Positions 8,150 through 16,050 of a stretch of 39,441 bases of DNA are shown here, piece by piece. The position numbers and the translations under genes are program-made. The notes under the pieces were generated by a model. The model searched no databases. It saw only the letters and a list, made by a program, of their open reading frames with translations, and was not told the DNA's origin. The DNA comes from Agromyces seonyuensis (GTDB lineage Bacteria > Actinomycetota > Actinomycetes > Actinomycetales > Microbacteriaceae), in contig NZ_WSTA01000028.1 of NCBI RefSeq assembly GCF_009789225.1, positions 1 through 39,441 on the forward strand, given 5' to 3'. Within the stretch, counting starts at the first letter, position 1, and each line of letters opens with the position of its first letter.

Positions 8150-10444
8150 TCATCCTTCCCTGATCGAGGTGCTGCCGACAGCCCGGGCGACCTGCCCGGC
8201 ACCGGATCCGCGCTTCCACTCGTCCACCGGCCAGCGCCGCCGGACCGCCTCCCGCGCGAGCGCGGCGTCGGGGTTGACGGCGTGCGGATGCCCGACGAGC
8301 TCGAGCCACCCGACGTCGGAGTGGCTGTCGCCGTAGCCGTAGGAGCCCGCGAGGTCGAGCCCGTTGCGCTCCGCGTAGGCGCGCAGCCAGGCCGCCCGCG
8401 CCTCGCCGACGATCGGCGGTCGTTCGAGGTAGCCGGTGAGCGTGCCGTCGCGTTCGTGCATCTCGCTCGCCACGACCTCGTCGAAGAGTCCGACGAGCGG
8501 TTCCGCGAGCAGGCCGATGGAGCCGGTGACGAGCACGACGCGGTGGCCGGCCTCGCGGTGCGACCGGATGCGCTCGAGCGCCGAGCGGTCCGTGCGGCGG
8601 CGCACCGTCTCGGTGTACCCGCCCGCCACGATCCGTTCGAGACGACGCCTCGTGATGCCCGCGTAGTTGCGCAGGAAGAGCCGGATGAACTCGCTGCGGT
8701 CGCGCCGTTCGGCGTGGAGGTACGCCGGCAGCCGGCCGACGACGCGCGCGAGGGCGACGGGCCAGGCCGTCCAGCCGAACCCGGCGGCGCGCACCCGCAG
8801 GTACTGGCCCACGAGATTGAGGTCGACGACGGTGCCCTCGAGGTCGAAGACGGCCACGACGTCGGTGCGCTCGGGCAGCGCGAGCGCGGAGGCCCTCCCG
8901 GTCGCGCCGCCGCGACGGGAGAACGCGCGAGTCAGTTCGGTGATCGCCGGGATGTGGACGCGCTGGAGGTAGTCCTCCCAGTCGATCGCCGTGACGTCGA
9001 AGCCCCGGTCGGCCCGCAGTTCCTCGGGGATCGAGGCGTGGAGGGCTCGCGTGTTCGTGTCCTCGAAGACGATCTCGGCCTGCACGTAGGCCCGGTAGAG
9101 CAGGGTGAAGTCCCGCAGCGTCTCGAGGTCGCTGCGCGCGGACCGCAGCCGGGCCAACGCGGCGCGCCGGCGTGGTGTGGTCGGGAAGCGTTCGAGCAGC
9201 CGCTCGCGCCGCTCGACCATGCGCGTCTTGCGCTCGAGGGAGCGCTCGACGGCGCGGCCGCCGGGGAAGCGCCACTCCGGCACCCGGATGTGTCCGTCCT
9301 CCCCGGCGGGCATCGGATGCTCCGTGAAGAAGCGCTGCACATTCTCGAACATCCGGTGGAAGGGCAGCGGATTGCTGGCGCCCGAGGCGACCTGGTAATA
9401 GATCGGCTCGCCGGGTTCGGCGGGTCGGGCCGCCGCCGCGAGGATCGCGTTGACGACGTGGTCGACGGGGATCAGGTCGAGCACCGAGTCGGGCACGCCC
9501 GGGAACTCGGGGAGCTGGCCGCGCCCGTAGGCGAGGATGAGCGGGTCGGCGACCTTGAAGCCGTCGATCCAGCCGGGGTAGGGATGCGCGAGGGCGCTCT
9601 CGATGATCGCCGGCCGCACGACCGAGAGCCGGTGCCCGCTCGCCCCCCACAGCTCTTCCGCCGCACGCTCGGCGAGCGCCTTCGTGAGCGTGTACACGTC
9701 GGTCCACCCGAGGCTCTCGGCGCGAACGCGCCCGGCATCCACGAGATCGGCGGCGACCCAGGCGGCCCGGGCCTCCTCGCACACCTGGGCGACGGCCTGC
9801 GGCCCCTGCTTGCCGTGGGTCCGGCGCGCGTCGGCGAGGAAGGCGCGCAGTCGCTCGGGCTCGCGGGAGCGCTGCTCGGCGCCGTCGCGGGCGCCTCGGG
9901 CCGCGGCGAGTTCGCGCCGCCAGTCGACGCCGTGCTCGAGCCGCGCCTCGGGCGCCGGGCCCTTGCTGAGCCCACCGACGTAGCAGGTGGAGACGTGCAC
10001 GACGACGGGGTCGCCGCCGGCCGCCACGAGCGCCTCGTAGAGGTTGACGGCGCCGCCGACGTTGGTCGCGAACGCGTGGTCGATCGGCGGGTCGAACGAG
10101 ACCGCGGAGGCCGAATGGATGACGACGTCCAGGTCGCCCGGCAGTTCGACGGCCGACTCGAGGCCGCCTTCGACGATCCGGATGCGCCGTTCGAGGGCAT
10201 CCTCGACCCCCGCGTCGCCGACGGCCTCGCGCCACGTGCGGAAGACGGGCTTGCGGAGCAGCGTGCGGAGCCGATCGCTGCCGCGGACGCTGCCCTTGGG
10301 CCGCACGAGGAGCGAGACGCGGGTGCCGGGGTGGTCGGCGAGGATGCGCTCGAGCACCGCCTGGCCGACGAAGCCGGTCGCGCCGGTGATGAGGATGTGG
10401 GCGTCGCCGAGGTCGGCGGGCGACGTCGCCCCTTGCCCGCTCAC
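8150..10444 (-). CDS. Fatty acyl-CoA reductase fused to HAD-IB phosphatase-like domain
   Basis: A 764-residue fusion. Residues 15-345 are an extended SDR of the fatty-acyl reductase (NAD_binding_4) type: GATGFVG at 21-27, VSTCYVGG at 151-158, and the catalytic YTLTK at 251-255. Residues about 440-505 resemble the reductase C-terminal (sterile) domain, with LLYRAYVQAEIVF and IDWEDYLQRVHIP. Residues 528-740 are a SerB-like HAD-IB domain: DLEGT at 534-538, VTGS at 639-642 and GDSHSD at 705-710. The reductase half should turn long acyl-CoA into fatty alcohol with NADPH. The HAD half has Glu in place of the second motif-I Asp and Arg where motif-III Lys is expected, so its phosphatase activity is doubtful. 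GTG start, overlapping the preceding stop (GTGA). Confidence 0.9.
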   Translation of the reverse strand: MSGQGATSPADLGDAHILITGATGFVGQAVLERILADHPGTRVSLLVRPKGSVRGSDRLRTLLRKPVFRTWREAVGDAGVEDALERRIRIVEGGLESAVELPGDLDVVIHSASAVSFDPPIDHAFATNVGGAVNLYEALVAAGGDPVVVHVSTCYVGGLSKGPAPEARLEHGVDWRRELAAARGARDGAEQRSREPERLRAFLADARRTHGKQGPQAVAQVCEEARAAWVAADLVDAGRVRAESLGWTDVYTLTKALAERAAEELWGASGHRLSVVRPAIIESALAHPYPGWIDGFKVADPLILAYGRGQLPEFPGVPDSVLDLIPVDHVVNAILAAAARPAEPGEPIYYQVASGASNPLPFHRMFENVQRFFTEHPMPAGEDGHIRVPEWRFPGGRAVERSLERKTRMVERRERLLERFPTTPRRRAALARLRSARSDLETLRDFTLLYRAYVQAEIVFEDTNTRALHASIPEELRADRGFDVTAIDWEDYLQRVHIPAITELTRAFSRRGGATGRASALALPERTDVVAVFDLEGTVVDLNLVGQYLRVRAAGFGWTAWPVALARVVGRLPAYLHAERRDRSEFIRLFLRNYAGITRRRLERIVAGGYTETVRRRTDRSALERIRSHREAGHRVVLVTGSIGLLAEPLVGLFDEVVASEMHERDGTLTGYLERPPIVGEARAAWLRAYAERNGLDLAGSYGYGDSHSDVGWLELVGHPHAVNPDAALAREAVRRRWPVDEWKRGSGAGQVARAVGSTSIREG

Positions 10445-11265
10445 GGGAGGAGCCTGCGTTCGACGGCGGCGCCGACCTGATCCCCCACGCCCGGCAGGGC
10501 GGCGGCACGGGCTCCCAGGAGCCGGGCGTCCGCGCGGCCGGCCGGCGTGCCGAAGACCGTCGCGAGCAGGAATCGGCGGTCCTCTGCGGCGAGCTCGGCC
10601 GCCCCGACGGGCCAGTCCATGCGCCGCAGCTCCCGGCGCGTCAGCCGGACGGCACGCGGCGAGCGGCCGAGTCGGCGCAGCGTCTCCTCGCGGAAGAAGG
10701 GCTCGTGCCCGGCGTTCACCGAGCGGGCGATCTCCGCGAGCGGTTCGAGCACCGGATCGGCCTCGGCGAGGCGGCGATACGCGGCCTCGAGCACCCAGCT
10801 GTCGACGAGCCCGGTCGCCAGGTGCGCCGCGACGAGCTCGGTGCCGTCGAGCATCCCGGCCACGGCGCGACGGATCGGCCCGCGGCGCTCGAAGCGGTTC
10901 GCGGAGCGTCGCGCCCGTTCGGCAGGAACGGCGGGGGCGGTATCGGTGCCGGCCGCGTCGCGGACCGCGGTGAACGCGTCCGCGACCCAGAAGCGCTCGT
11001 AGGCCCAGGTCGTCAGGAACGCCGTGACCCGCGCGTCCTTGTGCGTCGCCGTGACGAGCAGATTGCGCAGACGATGCAGGGTCGCGCCTTCGAGCTCCGC
11101 GAGCACGCCGAGCAGTCGCCGTGCCTCCCCCGACAACCCCGCCCCGGCGACGGCATCGAGGTCGAGCTCGTCGCGGTGGCTGCCCCGTGCGGCCCTCGCG
11201 AAGGCCCGCACGTCGAACCGGTCATCCGGTTCGGAGCGTTCGGAGGTCGATCCAGCTGCCGTCAC
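10441..11265 (-). CDS. Degenerate ferritin-like protein, twin of the diiron oxygenase
   Basis: A 274-residue protein that aligns along its length with the diiron protein at 7351-8145: LRNLL with LRDLL, AFLTTWAYERFW with AFMTMWNREEFW, and SWVLEAAYRRL with EWSANAAYQRM. The metal ligands are mostly lost. Glu59 matches the first ligand, but the ExxH pair becomes R91/V94, the third Glu becomes Ser156, and the last ExxH region reads SVNAGHE. It is therefore unlikely to hold a diiron centre and may be a structural or regulatory partner. The start is GTG at 11265, seven bases after AGGAG. It is the first gene of the minus operon and overlaps the reductase fusion by four bases (GTGA). Confidence 0.75.
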   Translation of the reverse strand: MTAAGSTSERSEPDDRFDVRAFARAARGSHRDELDLDAVAGAGLSGEARRLLGVLAELEGATLHRLRNLLVTATHKDARVTAFLTTWAYERFWVADAFTAVRDAAGTDTAPAVPAERARRSANRFERRGPIRRAVAGMLDGTELVAAHLATGLVDSWVLEAAYRRLAEADPVLEPLAEIARSVNAGHEPFFREETLRRLGRSPRAVRLTRRELRRMDWPVGAAELAAEDRRFLLATVFGTPAGRADARLLGARAAALPGVGDQVGAAVERRLLP

Positions 11266-11287
11266 CCGTGCGTCTCCTGTCCTCGAA

Positions 11288-11315
11288 GAAAAAAGAATGC
11301 CCGTTCTGTTTTTCT
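11288..11315. promoter_or_regulatory. AT-rich inverted repeat in the divergent ether-lipid promoter
   Basis: A 14-base core, AGAA-TGCCCG-TTCT (11294-11307), matches one mismatch away from the GAACG-NN-CGTTC type common among TetR operators. It is flanked by A-rich and T-rich arms (AGAAAAA and TTTTTCT), unusual in this GC-rich DNA. It lies between the two operons, just upstream of a plus-strand -10 box TACCAT (11319-11324), seven bases before the SDR ATG. Confidence 0.55.
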
Positions 11316-11331
11316 GGCTACCATAGCCCCC

Positions 11332-12111
11332 ATGCCCATCGCATTGGTCACCGGCGGCACCTCGGGAATCGGCGCAGCGTTCGCGTCCGCACTCGCCCGG
11401 CGCGGTTTCGATCTCATCATCGTGGCGCGAAACCCGGACCGATTGGCGGAATCGGCGAAACGGATCGCCGAAGTGACCGGTCGGAAGGTGCAGATCGAGG
11501 TCGCCGATCTCGGTGTGCGGTCCGAGACGGACCGGATCGCCGACCTGCTGCGCACGCGGGACGAACCGATCGACGTGCTCGTCAACAACGCCGGCCATGG
11601 GCTGCGCACCAAACTCGCCGACCCGGACGTCGCCGAGCACGACGCCGCCATCGAAGTCATGATCCGCGCACTCTACGTGCTCGCCGCCGCCGCCGTCCCC
11701 GGCATGCGGGAGCGCGGCTCGGGCAGCATCATCAACGTCGCGAGCGTCGCCGGGCTCCTGCCGATGGGCCAGTACGCGGCGATCAAGTCGTGGGCCGCCG
11801 TGTTCAGCGAGAGCCTCGCGAACGAACTGCACGGCACCGGCGTCACCGTCACCGCGCTCATGCCCGGCTGGGTGCACACCGAGTTCCACGACCGCGCCGA
11901 CATCCGGAAGAGCTCGATCCCGGAGAGTCTCTGGCTCGATCCGCACGATCTGGTCGAGCATTGCCTCCACGACGTGGATGCGGGCAGAGTGATGTCGATC
12001 CCGTCGGCCCGCTACAAGGTCATCGCCGCACTGGTGCGGCTGCTGCCGCGCAGCGTGGTGCGACGCATCGCCAGGACGATCAACCGGTCGCGATCGGAGG
12101 CCCGAGTATGA
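11332..12111 (+). CDS. Short-chain dehydrogenase/reductase of the ether-lipid locus
   Basis: A 259-residue classical SDR. The cofactor motif TGGTSGIG is at 7-14, NNAG at 85-88, and the catalytic residues are Ser138, Tyr148 and Lys152 (YAAIK). Arg33 after the second strand suggests a preference for NADPH. The C-terminal segment has hydrophobic and basic patches (VIAALVRLLPRSVVRRIART) that could lie on the membrane. Next to a PlsC acyltransferase and an alkyl-DHAP synthase, the likely job is reduction of 1-alkyl- or 1-acyl-DHAP to the glycerol-3-phosphate form; this is inference from context. A TACCAT -10 box seven bases before the ATG and no ribosome site point to a leaderless message. The stop overlaps the next start (ATGA). 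Confidence 0.85.
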   Translation: MPIALVTGGTSGIGAAFASALARRGFDLIIVARNPDRLAESAKRIAEVTGRKVQIEVADLGVRSETDRIADLLRTRDEPIDVLVNNAGHGLRTKLADPDVAEHDAAIEVMIRALYVLAAAAVPGMRERGSGSIINVASVAGLLPMGQYAAIKSWAAVFSESLANELHGTGVTVTALMPGWVHTEFHDRADIRKSSIPESLWLDPHDLVEHCLHDVDAGRVMSIPSARYKVIAALVRLLPRSVVRRIARTINRSRSEARV

Positions 12112-12854
12112 CGGATCCCAACGTGTCGGAGTTCCGGGACCCGCGGAGGACCGAGCGCCTGCTGCGTCGGTTCACGTCGAAAGCGCGGGCCGCCTCGCGG
12201 TTCATCGCCCAGCGCGGCATCCTGAAACCGACCGTCTGGTCCCTCGTCCGCGTCCAGGTGATCGGCGAGCACCACGCGCGGGACCTCCCGCCGCAGGTCA
12301 TCGTCGTCGCCAACCACGCGAGCCACCTCGACGCGCCGCTCATCATCGGCGCACTCCCGCGGCGCAGCGCCCGCTACCTCGCCGCCGGCGCCGCCGCCGA
12401 CTACTTCTTCGACGTCTGGTGGCGCCGCGGGCTCACGTCGCTCTTCTTCAACGCGTTCCCCGTCGATCGCACGGGCGTCAACCCGCGGGGCGTGACCGCC
12501 CGGGCGCTCCTCGAGCGCAACGTGCCGCTCCTGATCTTCCCCGAGGGCACCCGCTCCCCGGACGGCCGCATCCGCTCGTTCAAACCCGGTGCCGCCCGCC
12601 TGGCCCTCGCCGCTGGCGCCGTGTGCCTGCCCGTGGCCCTCGTCGGCACCGACATCGCGCATCCCCGCGGCTCGAACTGGCCCAAGCGCGGGCGCCTGCC
12701 CGTCACGGTCGTCTTCGGCGCCCCGCTGGCCCCGCGGGCCGGGGAGTCCGCGAACGACTTCGCCGCGCGGCTCCGATCCACGATCGCGGGCATGCAGGCC
12801 ACCCACACCGGACAAGTGCACCGGAACGACACAGAACACGGAGCGATCGCATGA
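12108..12854 (+). CDS. PlsC-type glycerolipid acyltransferase
   Basis: A 248-residue acyltransferase of the PlsC/LPLAT superfamily. The catalytic NHxxxxD motif reads NHASHLD (69-75, His70 and Asp75), and the phosphate-binding block is FPEGTRS at 144-150, followed by FKPGAARLA and a conserved Pro near 175. It transfers an acyl chain to a glycerol-phosphate-type acceptor at the inner face of the membrane. In this operon the acceptor could be DHAP, giving the acyl-DHAP needed by the next enzyme, or the 1-alkyl-glycerol-3-phosphate formed later. The sequence does not decide between them. The start overlaps the SDR stop and the stop overlaps the synthase start, each by ATGA, so the three genes are translationally coupled. 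Confidence 0.9.
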   Translation: MTDPNVSEFRDPRRTERLLRRFTSKARAASRFIAQRGILKPTVWSLVRVQVIGEHHARDLPPQVIVVANHASHLDAPLIIGALPRRSARYLAAGAAADYFFDVWWRRGLTSLFFNAFPVDRTGVNPRGVTARALLERNVPLLIFPEGTRSPDGRIRSFKPGAARLALAAGAVCLPVALVGTDIAHPRGSNWPKRGRLPVTVVFGAPLAPRAGESANDFAARLRSTIAGMQATHTGQVHRNDTEHGAIA

Positions 12855-14572
12855 CACTGACCGACGTGCCGAACACGGACGCGACGAGCGGCCCGGGCCG
12901 CCCCGCCGCCGAGGTCCCCCACATGAAGTGGTGGGGCTGGGGCGTCGAGGGCGTCGGCTTCCATCACGAGGACAAGCCGGCCTTCGCCCCGTTCGTGCTC
13001 CAGGCCGTCGGGCTCGACCTCGGCACCGCGACGAAGGCCGAGGCGCCCTCGTTCGACGGGCTCGACGTCGCGCCGAGCGTCGCGACGCCGGAATTGCTGG
13101 ACGCCCTGCGCGCCGCGGTCGGCGACGGCAACGTCGCGACCGACGACCTCGACCGCGTCGTCCACGCCTACGGCAAGAGCCTGCGCGACCTCGTCCGCAT
13201 CCGCGCGAACGCGATCGAACGAACGCCCGACGTCGTCGTCTACCCCGCCGACGAGGCCGAGGTCGGCGCCGTCGTCCGCGCGGCCGTCGAGGCCGACGCC
13301 GTGCTCATCCCATTCGGCGGCGGCAGCAACATCGCCGGCAGCCTCGAGGCCCTGCCCGGCGAGACCCGCCCCGTCGTCTCGCTCGACGTCGGCCGCCTGC
13401 GCCGCGTGCTCGACCTCGACGAGGACTCCGGCCTCGCCCGCATCCAGGCCGGCGCGCTCGGCCCCGACCTCGAGGCGCAGCTGAACGAACGGGGCTGGAC
13501 CATCGGGCACTTCCCCGACAGCTTCACGCACTCGACGCTCGGCGGCTGGATCGCGACCCGTTCCTCGGGCATGCAGTCCGACAAGTACGGCGACATCGCC
13601 CAGATCGTGCGGGGCCTGCGCGTCGTGCGCGCGGGCGGCGTCGTCGACATCCCGGCGATCCCGAGCGCGTCGACGGGCCCGAGCGTGCGCGAGATGATCG
13701 TCGGCAGCGAGGGCCGGCTCGGCGTCATCACCGAGGCGACCGTGCAGGTGCACCGACGTCCCGAGCAGCGCCGCATCAACGCCTACTTCTTCCCGGACTG
13801 GGCCGCCGGCCTCGCCGCCATGCGGGCGATCTCGGAGAGCGACGCCGCACTGTCGGTCACTCGCGTCTCGGATGCCCGCGAGACGGGCTTCTCGCTCGCC
13901 ACGAGCAAGGAGAGCCACGGCCTCTCGAAGTTCCTGAGCGGCACGGCGCTGCCGACGATCATGAAGTCGAAAGGCTGGGACCTCGAACGGATCTGCCTCT
14001 CCTTCATCGGCTTCGAAGGCGGCGCCGAGCACGTCAAGCGCCAGAAGCGCCTCGTCGACGCGATCGTCAAGCAGCACGGCGGCATGGGCGTCGGCACCGG
14101 CCCCGGCGTGCTCTACGACCAGAAGAAGTTCGACACGCCCTACCTCCGCGACTTCCTGCTCGATCACGGCGCCGCCGGCGACGTCTCGGAGACGGCCGCA
14201 CCGTGGTCGAAACTCGCGGGCGTCTACGACGGCGTCGTCGCCGCGGCCGAGGCCGCCTACGAGCGGATCGGCACGAAGGGGTGGGTCATGTGCCATCTCT
14301 CGCACTCGTACCACTCGGGCGCGTGCCTCTACTTCACGTTCGCGTTCGTCTTCGGCGACGACCCCATCGGCGAGTACGACGTCGTCAAGGGCGCGATCCA
14401 GCAGGCGTTCATCGACCACGGCGGCACGATCTCCCACCACCACGGCGTCGGTCTCGAGCACTCGCCGTGGCTCGAGGAGGACATCTCGAGCGAGGGCGTC
14501 GCGCTCATGCGCTCGCTCTTCACGGCGGCCGACCCGGGCGGCAACTTCAACCCGGGGAAGATCCTCGGCTAG
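12851..14572 (+). CDS. agpS: Alkylglycerone-phosphate (alkyl-DHAP) synthase-like flavoenzyme
   Basis: A 573-residue FAD enzyme that resembles eukaryotic AGPS over its length. MKWWGWG at 25-31 matches the N-terminal MKWNGWG block. The FAD-binding segment has PFGGGSN (154-160) and FTHSTLGGWIATRSSGM (225-241). In the catalytic cap, YLRD (431-434) holds the conserved Arg, SETAAPW is at 446-452, YHSGACLYF (from Tyr487) contains the catalytic Tyr, and SHHHGVG (528-534) the His triplet. The enzyme exchanges the acyl chain of acyl-DHAP for a fatty alcohol, making the ether bond. A more distant D-lactate/glycolate dehydrogenase-type activity is possible but less likely given the His triplet and the neighbouring fatty acyl reductase and acyltransferase. 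It has no peroxisomal-type leader. Confidence 0.88.
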   Translation: MTLTDVPNTDATSGPGRPAAEVPHMKWWGWGVEGVGFHHEDKPAFAPFVLQAVGLDLGTATKAEAPSFDGLDVAPSVATPELLDALRAAVGDGNVATDDLDRVVHAYGKSLRDLVRIRANAIERTPDVVVYPADEAEVGAVVRAAVEADAVLIPFGGGSNIAGSLEALPGETRPVVSLDVGRLRRVLDLDEDSGLARIQAGALGPDLEAQLNERGWTIGHFPDSFTHSTLGGWIATRSSGMQSDKYGDIAQIVRGLRVVRAGGVVDIPAIPSASTGPSVREMIVGSEGRLGVITEATVQVHRRPEQRRINAYFFPDWAAGLAAMRAISESDAALSVTRVSDARETGFSLATSKESHGLSKFLSGTALPTIMKSKGWDLERICLSFIGFEGGAEHVKRQKRLVDAIVKQHGGMGVGTGPGVLYDQKKFDTPYLRDFLLDHGAAGDVSETAAPWSKLAGVYDGVVAAAEAAYERIGTKGWVMCHLSHSYHSGACLYFTFAFVFGDDPIGEYDVVKGAIQQAFIDHGGTISHHHGVGLEHSPWLEEDISSEGVALMRSLFTAADPGGNFNPGKILG

Positions 14573-14605
14573 AACCGACGCGGTCCGCCCCCGGTCGTCG
14601 ATCGC

Positions 14606-14646
14606 CCGTCGGAGACGACGGACGAGCGGGTCGGCGGTTCGCCGAC
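14606..14646. terminator. Pair of hairpins between convergent genes
   Basis: CCGTCG-GAGA-CGACGG (14606-14621) and GTCGGCG-GTT-CGCCGAC (14630-14646) are perfect stems in the 80-base gap after the alkyl-DHAP synthase. They probably terminate the ether-lipid operon on one side and the convergent NTF2-like gene on the other. Confidence 0.55.
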
Positions 14647-14653
14647 GCCCCGA

Positions 14654-15013
14654 TCAGTCGAACAGGACCGTGTACACCTTCTCGAGCCTGCCGTCTCGGA
14701 CGAAGCCGAGGTCCACGCCCCGGGCGACCGGTTCGCCGCCGTCGGGACCGAGGGTCCAGGCGAGGTATCCGAGTTCCCGGACGACTCGGGGCTCGCCGTC
14801 GGGCCGGAACACCAGCCCCGGAGCACCGTCGAGCAGGCCGCGGACCTTCGCGTCGAGCGCAGCCCGACCGACCGTCTCCCCCTCCGGGTCGACGAACACG
14901 ACGTCGTCGGTGTACGTGCGCTCGATCGCCTCCCGACGACGCCCGGCATCCCGCTCGCCGAACACCTCCAGCAGGTTCGTGCGCATCAATCCCTCGACCA
15001 CGGCATCGGCCAT
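14654..15013 (-). CDS. SnoaL/NTF2-like protein
   Basis: A 119-residue protein with the alpha+beta cone layout of the SnoaL-like/NTF2 superfamily: N-terminal helices (MADAVVEGLMRTNLLEVFGE), then YTDDVVFVDPEGETVGRAAL, and strands ending in GRLEKVYTVLFD. The family includes small polyketide cyclases, isomerases and many binding proteins of unknown ligand; nothing here fixes the activity. A GGGGTG stretch about six bases before the ATG may be the ribosome site. It stands alone on the minus strand, convergent with the ether-lipid operon, with two hairpins between. Confidence is high for the fold and low for function. Confidence 0.75.
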   Translation of the reverse strand: MADAVVEGLMRTNLLEVFGERDAGRRREAIERTYTDDVVFVDPEGETVGRAALDAKVRGLLDGAPGLVFRPDGEPRVVRELGYLAWTLGPDGGEPVARGVDLGFVRDGRLEKVYTVLFD

Positions 15014-15211
15014 GTCGCACCCCGTTTCGACTCGATGACAGCCCGGCCAACGTAACCCGCCCCGTCGGCCCGGTCAACGAGTGCGAGTCCGCGCGTACCG
15101 CAGTACGTTCGCCTGGTACCGCTGGCGGGACGACGATCTCGTCGCCGGGGTCGTACCGAGCGCGATCACCGGTGCCGCCCCGCCGCCTTCCGCATCACGA
15201 ACCGGGAATGG

Positions 15212-15532
15212 ATGACCATGAGCGCTGCCGAACAATTCGACCTCCTCGCCGACCTGCTCCGGGCCGACCCCGACCTCGACGTCGACCGCCGGGACAGTTC
15301 GCTCGTCGTCGGCGAACGGGCCTTCGCCCACCTCGACGGCACCGCACTGGTCGTGCTGCTGCCGGAGTCCCGCGCGGTCGACCTGATCGACCGCGACATC
15401 GCGAAACCGGCTGCCGGCGACGCCCCCGACGGCGCGCACTGGGTGTCGATCGACGACACCTCGGACTGGAACGAGCTCGCCAACGAGGCGCACACCTTCG
15501 CCCGCGGCCGCCTGCCGGGCCGCGAATCCTAG
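15212..15532 (+). CDS. Small hypothetical protein
   Basis: A 106-residue acidic soluble protein (MTMSAAEQFDLLADLL). It contains an alternating strand region, DSSLVVGERAFAHLDGTALVVLLP, then a conserved-looking HWVSIDD block and a C-terminal helix, WNELANEAHTFARGR. This recalls small MmcQ/YjbR- or DUF5519-like folds, but I cannot assign a family with confidence. Starts at 15212 or 15218 are both possible; GGGAATGG and GGATG lie upstream. It is convergent with arsC and shares the four bases CTAG containing both stop codons. No operon partner is on the same strand. Confidence 0.6.
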   Translation: MTMSAAEQFDLLADLLRADPDLDVDRRDSSLVVGERAFAHLDGTALVVLLPESRAVDLIDRDIAKPAAGDAPDGAHWVSIDDTSDWNELANEAHTFARGRLPGRES

Positions 15533-15972
15533 CGGCCAGATTCCAGCGCGGCCGGGGTCGCGGCGCCCGCCTCCGGGACGAGTTCGCCGATCAGGGTCAG
15601 GATGCGGGCCTTGATGTCGTCGCGGATCGGACGAACCGCGTCGATGGTCTGCCCGGCCGGGTCGTCGAGCTGCCAGTCCTCGTAACGCTTGCCGGGGAAG
15701 ATCGGACACGCGTCACCGCAGCCCATCGTGATCACGACGTCGGACTCCGCGACGGCTTCCACGGTGAGGACCTTCGGGGCGTTGCCGGCGATGTCGATGC
15801 CGTCCTCGGCCATCGCGGCGACGGCGACCGGGTTGATCCGGTCCTTCGGCTCGGATCCCGCGGACAGCACCTGCACGCGATCGCCGGCGAGTGCCTGCAG
15901 GTAGCCGGCGGCCATCTGCGAACGGCCGGCGTTGTGGACGCACACGAACAGGACGGTGGGCTTCTCGCTCAT
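15529..15972 (-). CDS. arsC: Arsenate reductase, low-molecular-weight phosphatase type
   Basis: A 147-residue protein with the P-loop CVHNAGRS (Cys11 to Arg17) of the low-molecular-weight tyrosine phosphatase fold and a second cysteine pair in MGCGDACP (Cys85 and Cys89). DDP at 103-105 carries the general-acid Asp. The fold, the Cys pattern and the FPGKRYEDW block identify an ArsC that reduces arsenate to arsenite; actinobacterial members use mycothiol/mycoredoxin or thioredoxin, and the sequence does not settle which. It is the last gene of the minus-strand arsenic locus, 78 bases after the ArsR-ArsC fusion, and has its own ribosome site (GAGAGAGGAA) and a candidate operator upstream. Confidence 0.92.
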   Translation of the reverse strand: MSEKPTVLFVCVHNAGRSQMAAGYLQALAGDRVQVLSAGSEPKDRINPVAVAAMAEDGIDIAGNAPKVLTVEAVAESDVVITMGCGDACPIFPGKRYEDWQLDDPAGQTIDAVRPIRDDIKARILTLIGELVPEAGAATPAALESGR

Positions 15973-16001
15973 GAGCGGGTTCCTCTCTCTCCCCGGAAAG
16001 C

Positions 16002-16017
16002 ATAGGCCCCCATCTAT
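16002..16017. promoter_or_regulatory. Third, weaker ArsR-type inverted repeat upstream of arsC
   Basis: ATAGGC-CCCC-ATCTAT, with outer arms ATAG/CTAT extended to GCATAG/CTATGC (16000-16019). It has the same 16-base length and ATAG/CTAT ends as the repeat at 16922-16937, so it may bind the same regulator. Confidence 0.45.
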
Positions 16018-16050
16018 GCGAGCGGTGACGGAACGGCTCCCCAGCCGGCC

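Noticed and set aside
5266..8163. A plus-strand open frame of about 965 codons
   Set aside because: It is antisense to GntR and the diiron gene and out of frame with the transporter, each of which has clear motifs and ribosome sites.
7351..14572. A wax-ester or siderophore locus as explanation for the lipid genes
   Set aside because: There is no wax synthase/DGAT, ligase or carrier protein in the locus, while the FAD enzyme carries AGPS-specific blocks.
12589..16005. A long plus-strand open frame of over 1,100 codons
   Set aside because: It shadows the acyltransferase, alkyl-DHAP synthase, NTF2-like and arsC genes; the composition is Arg/Pro repeats without a fold.
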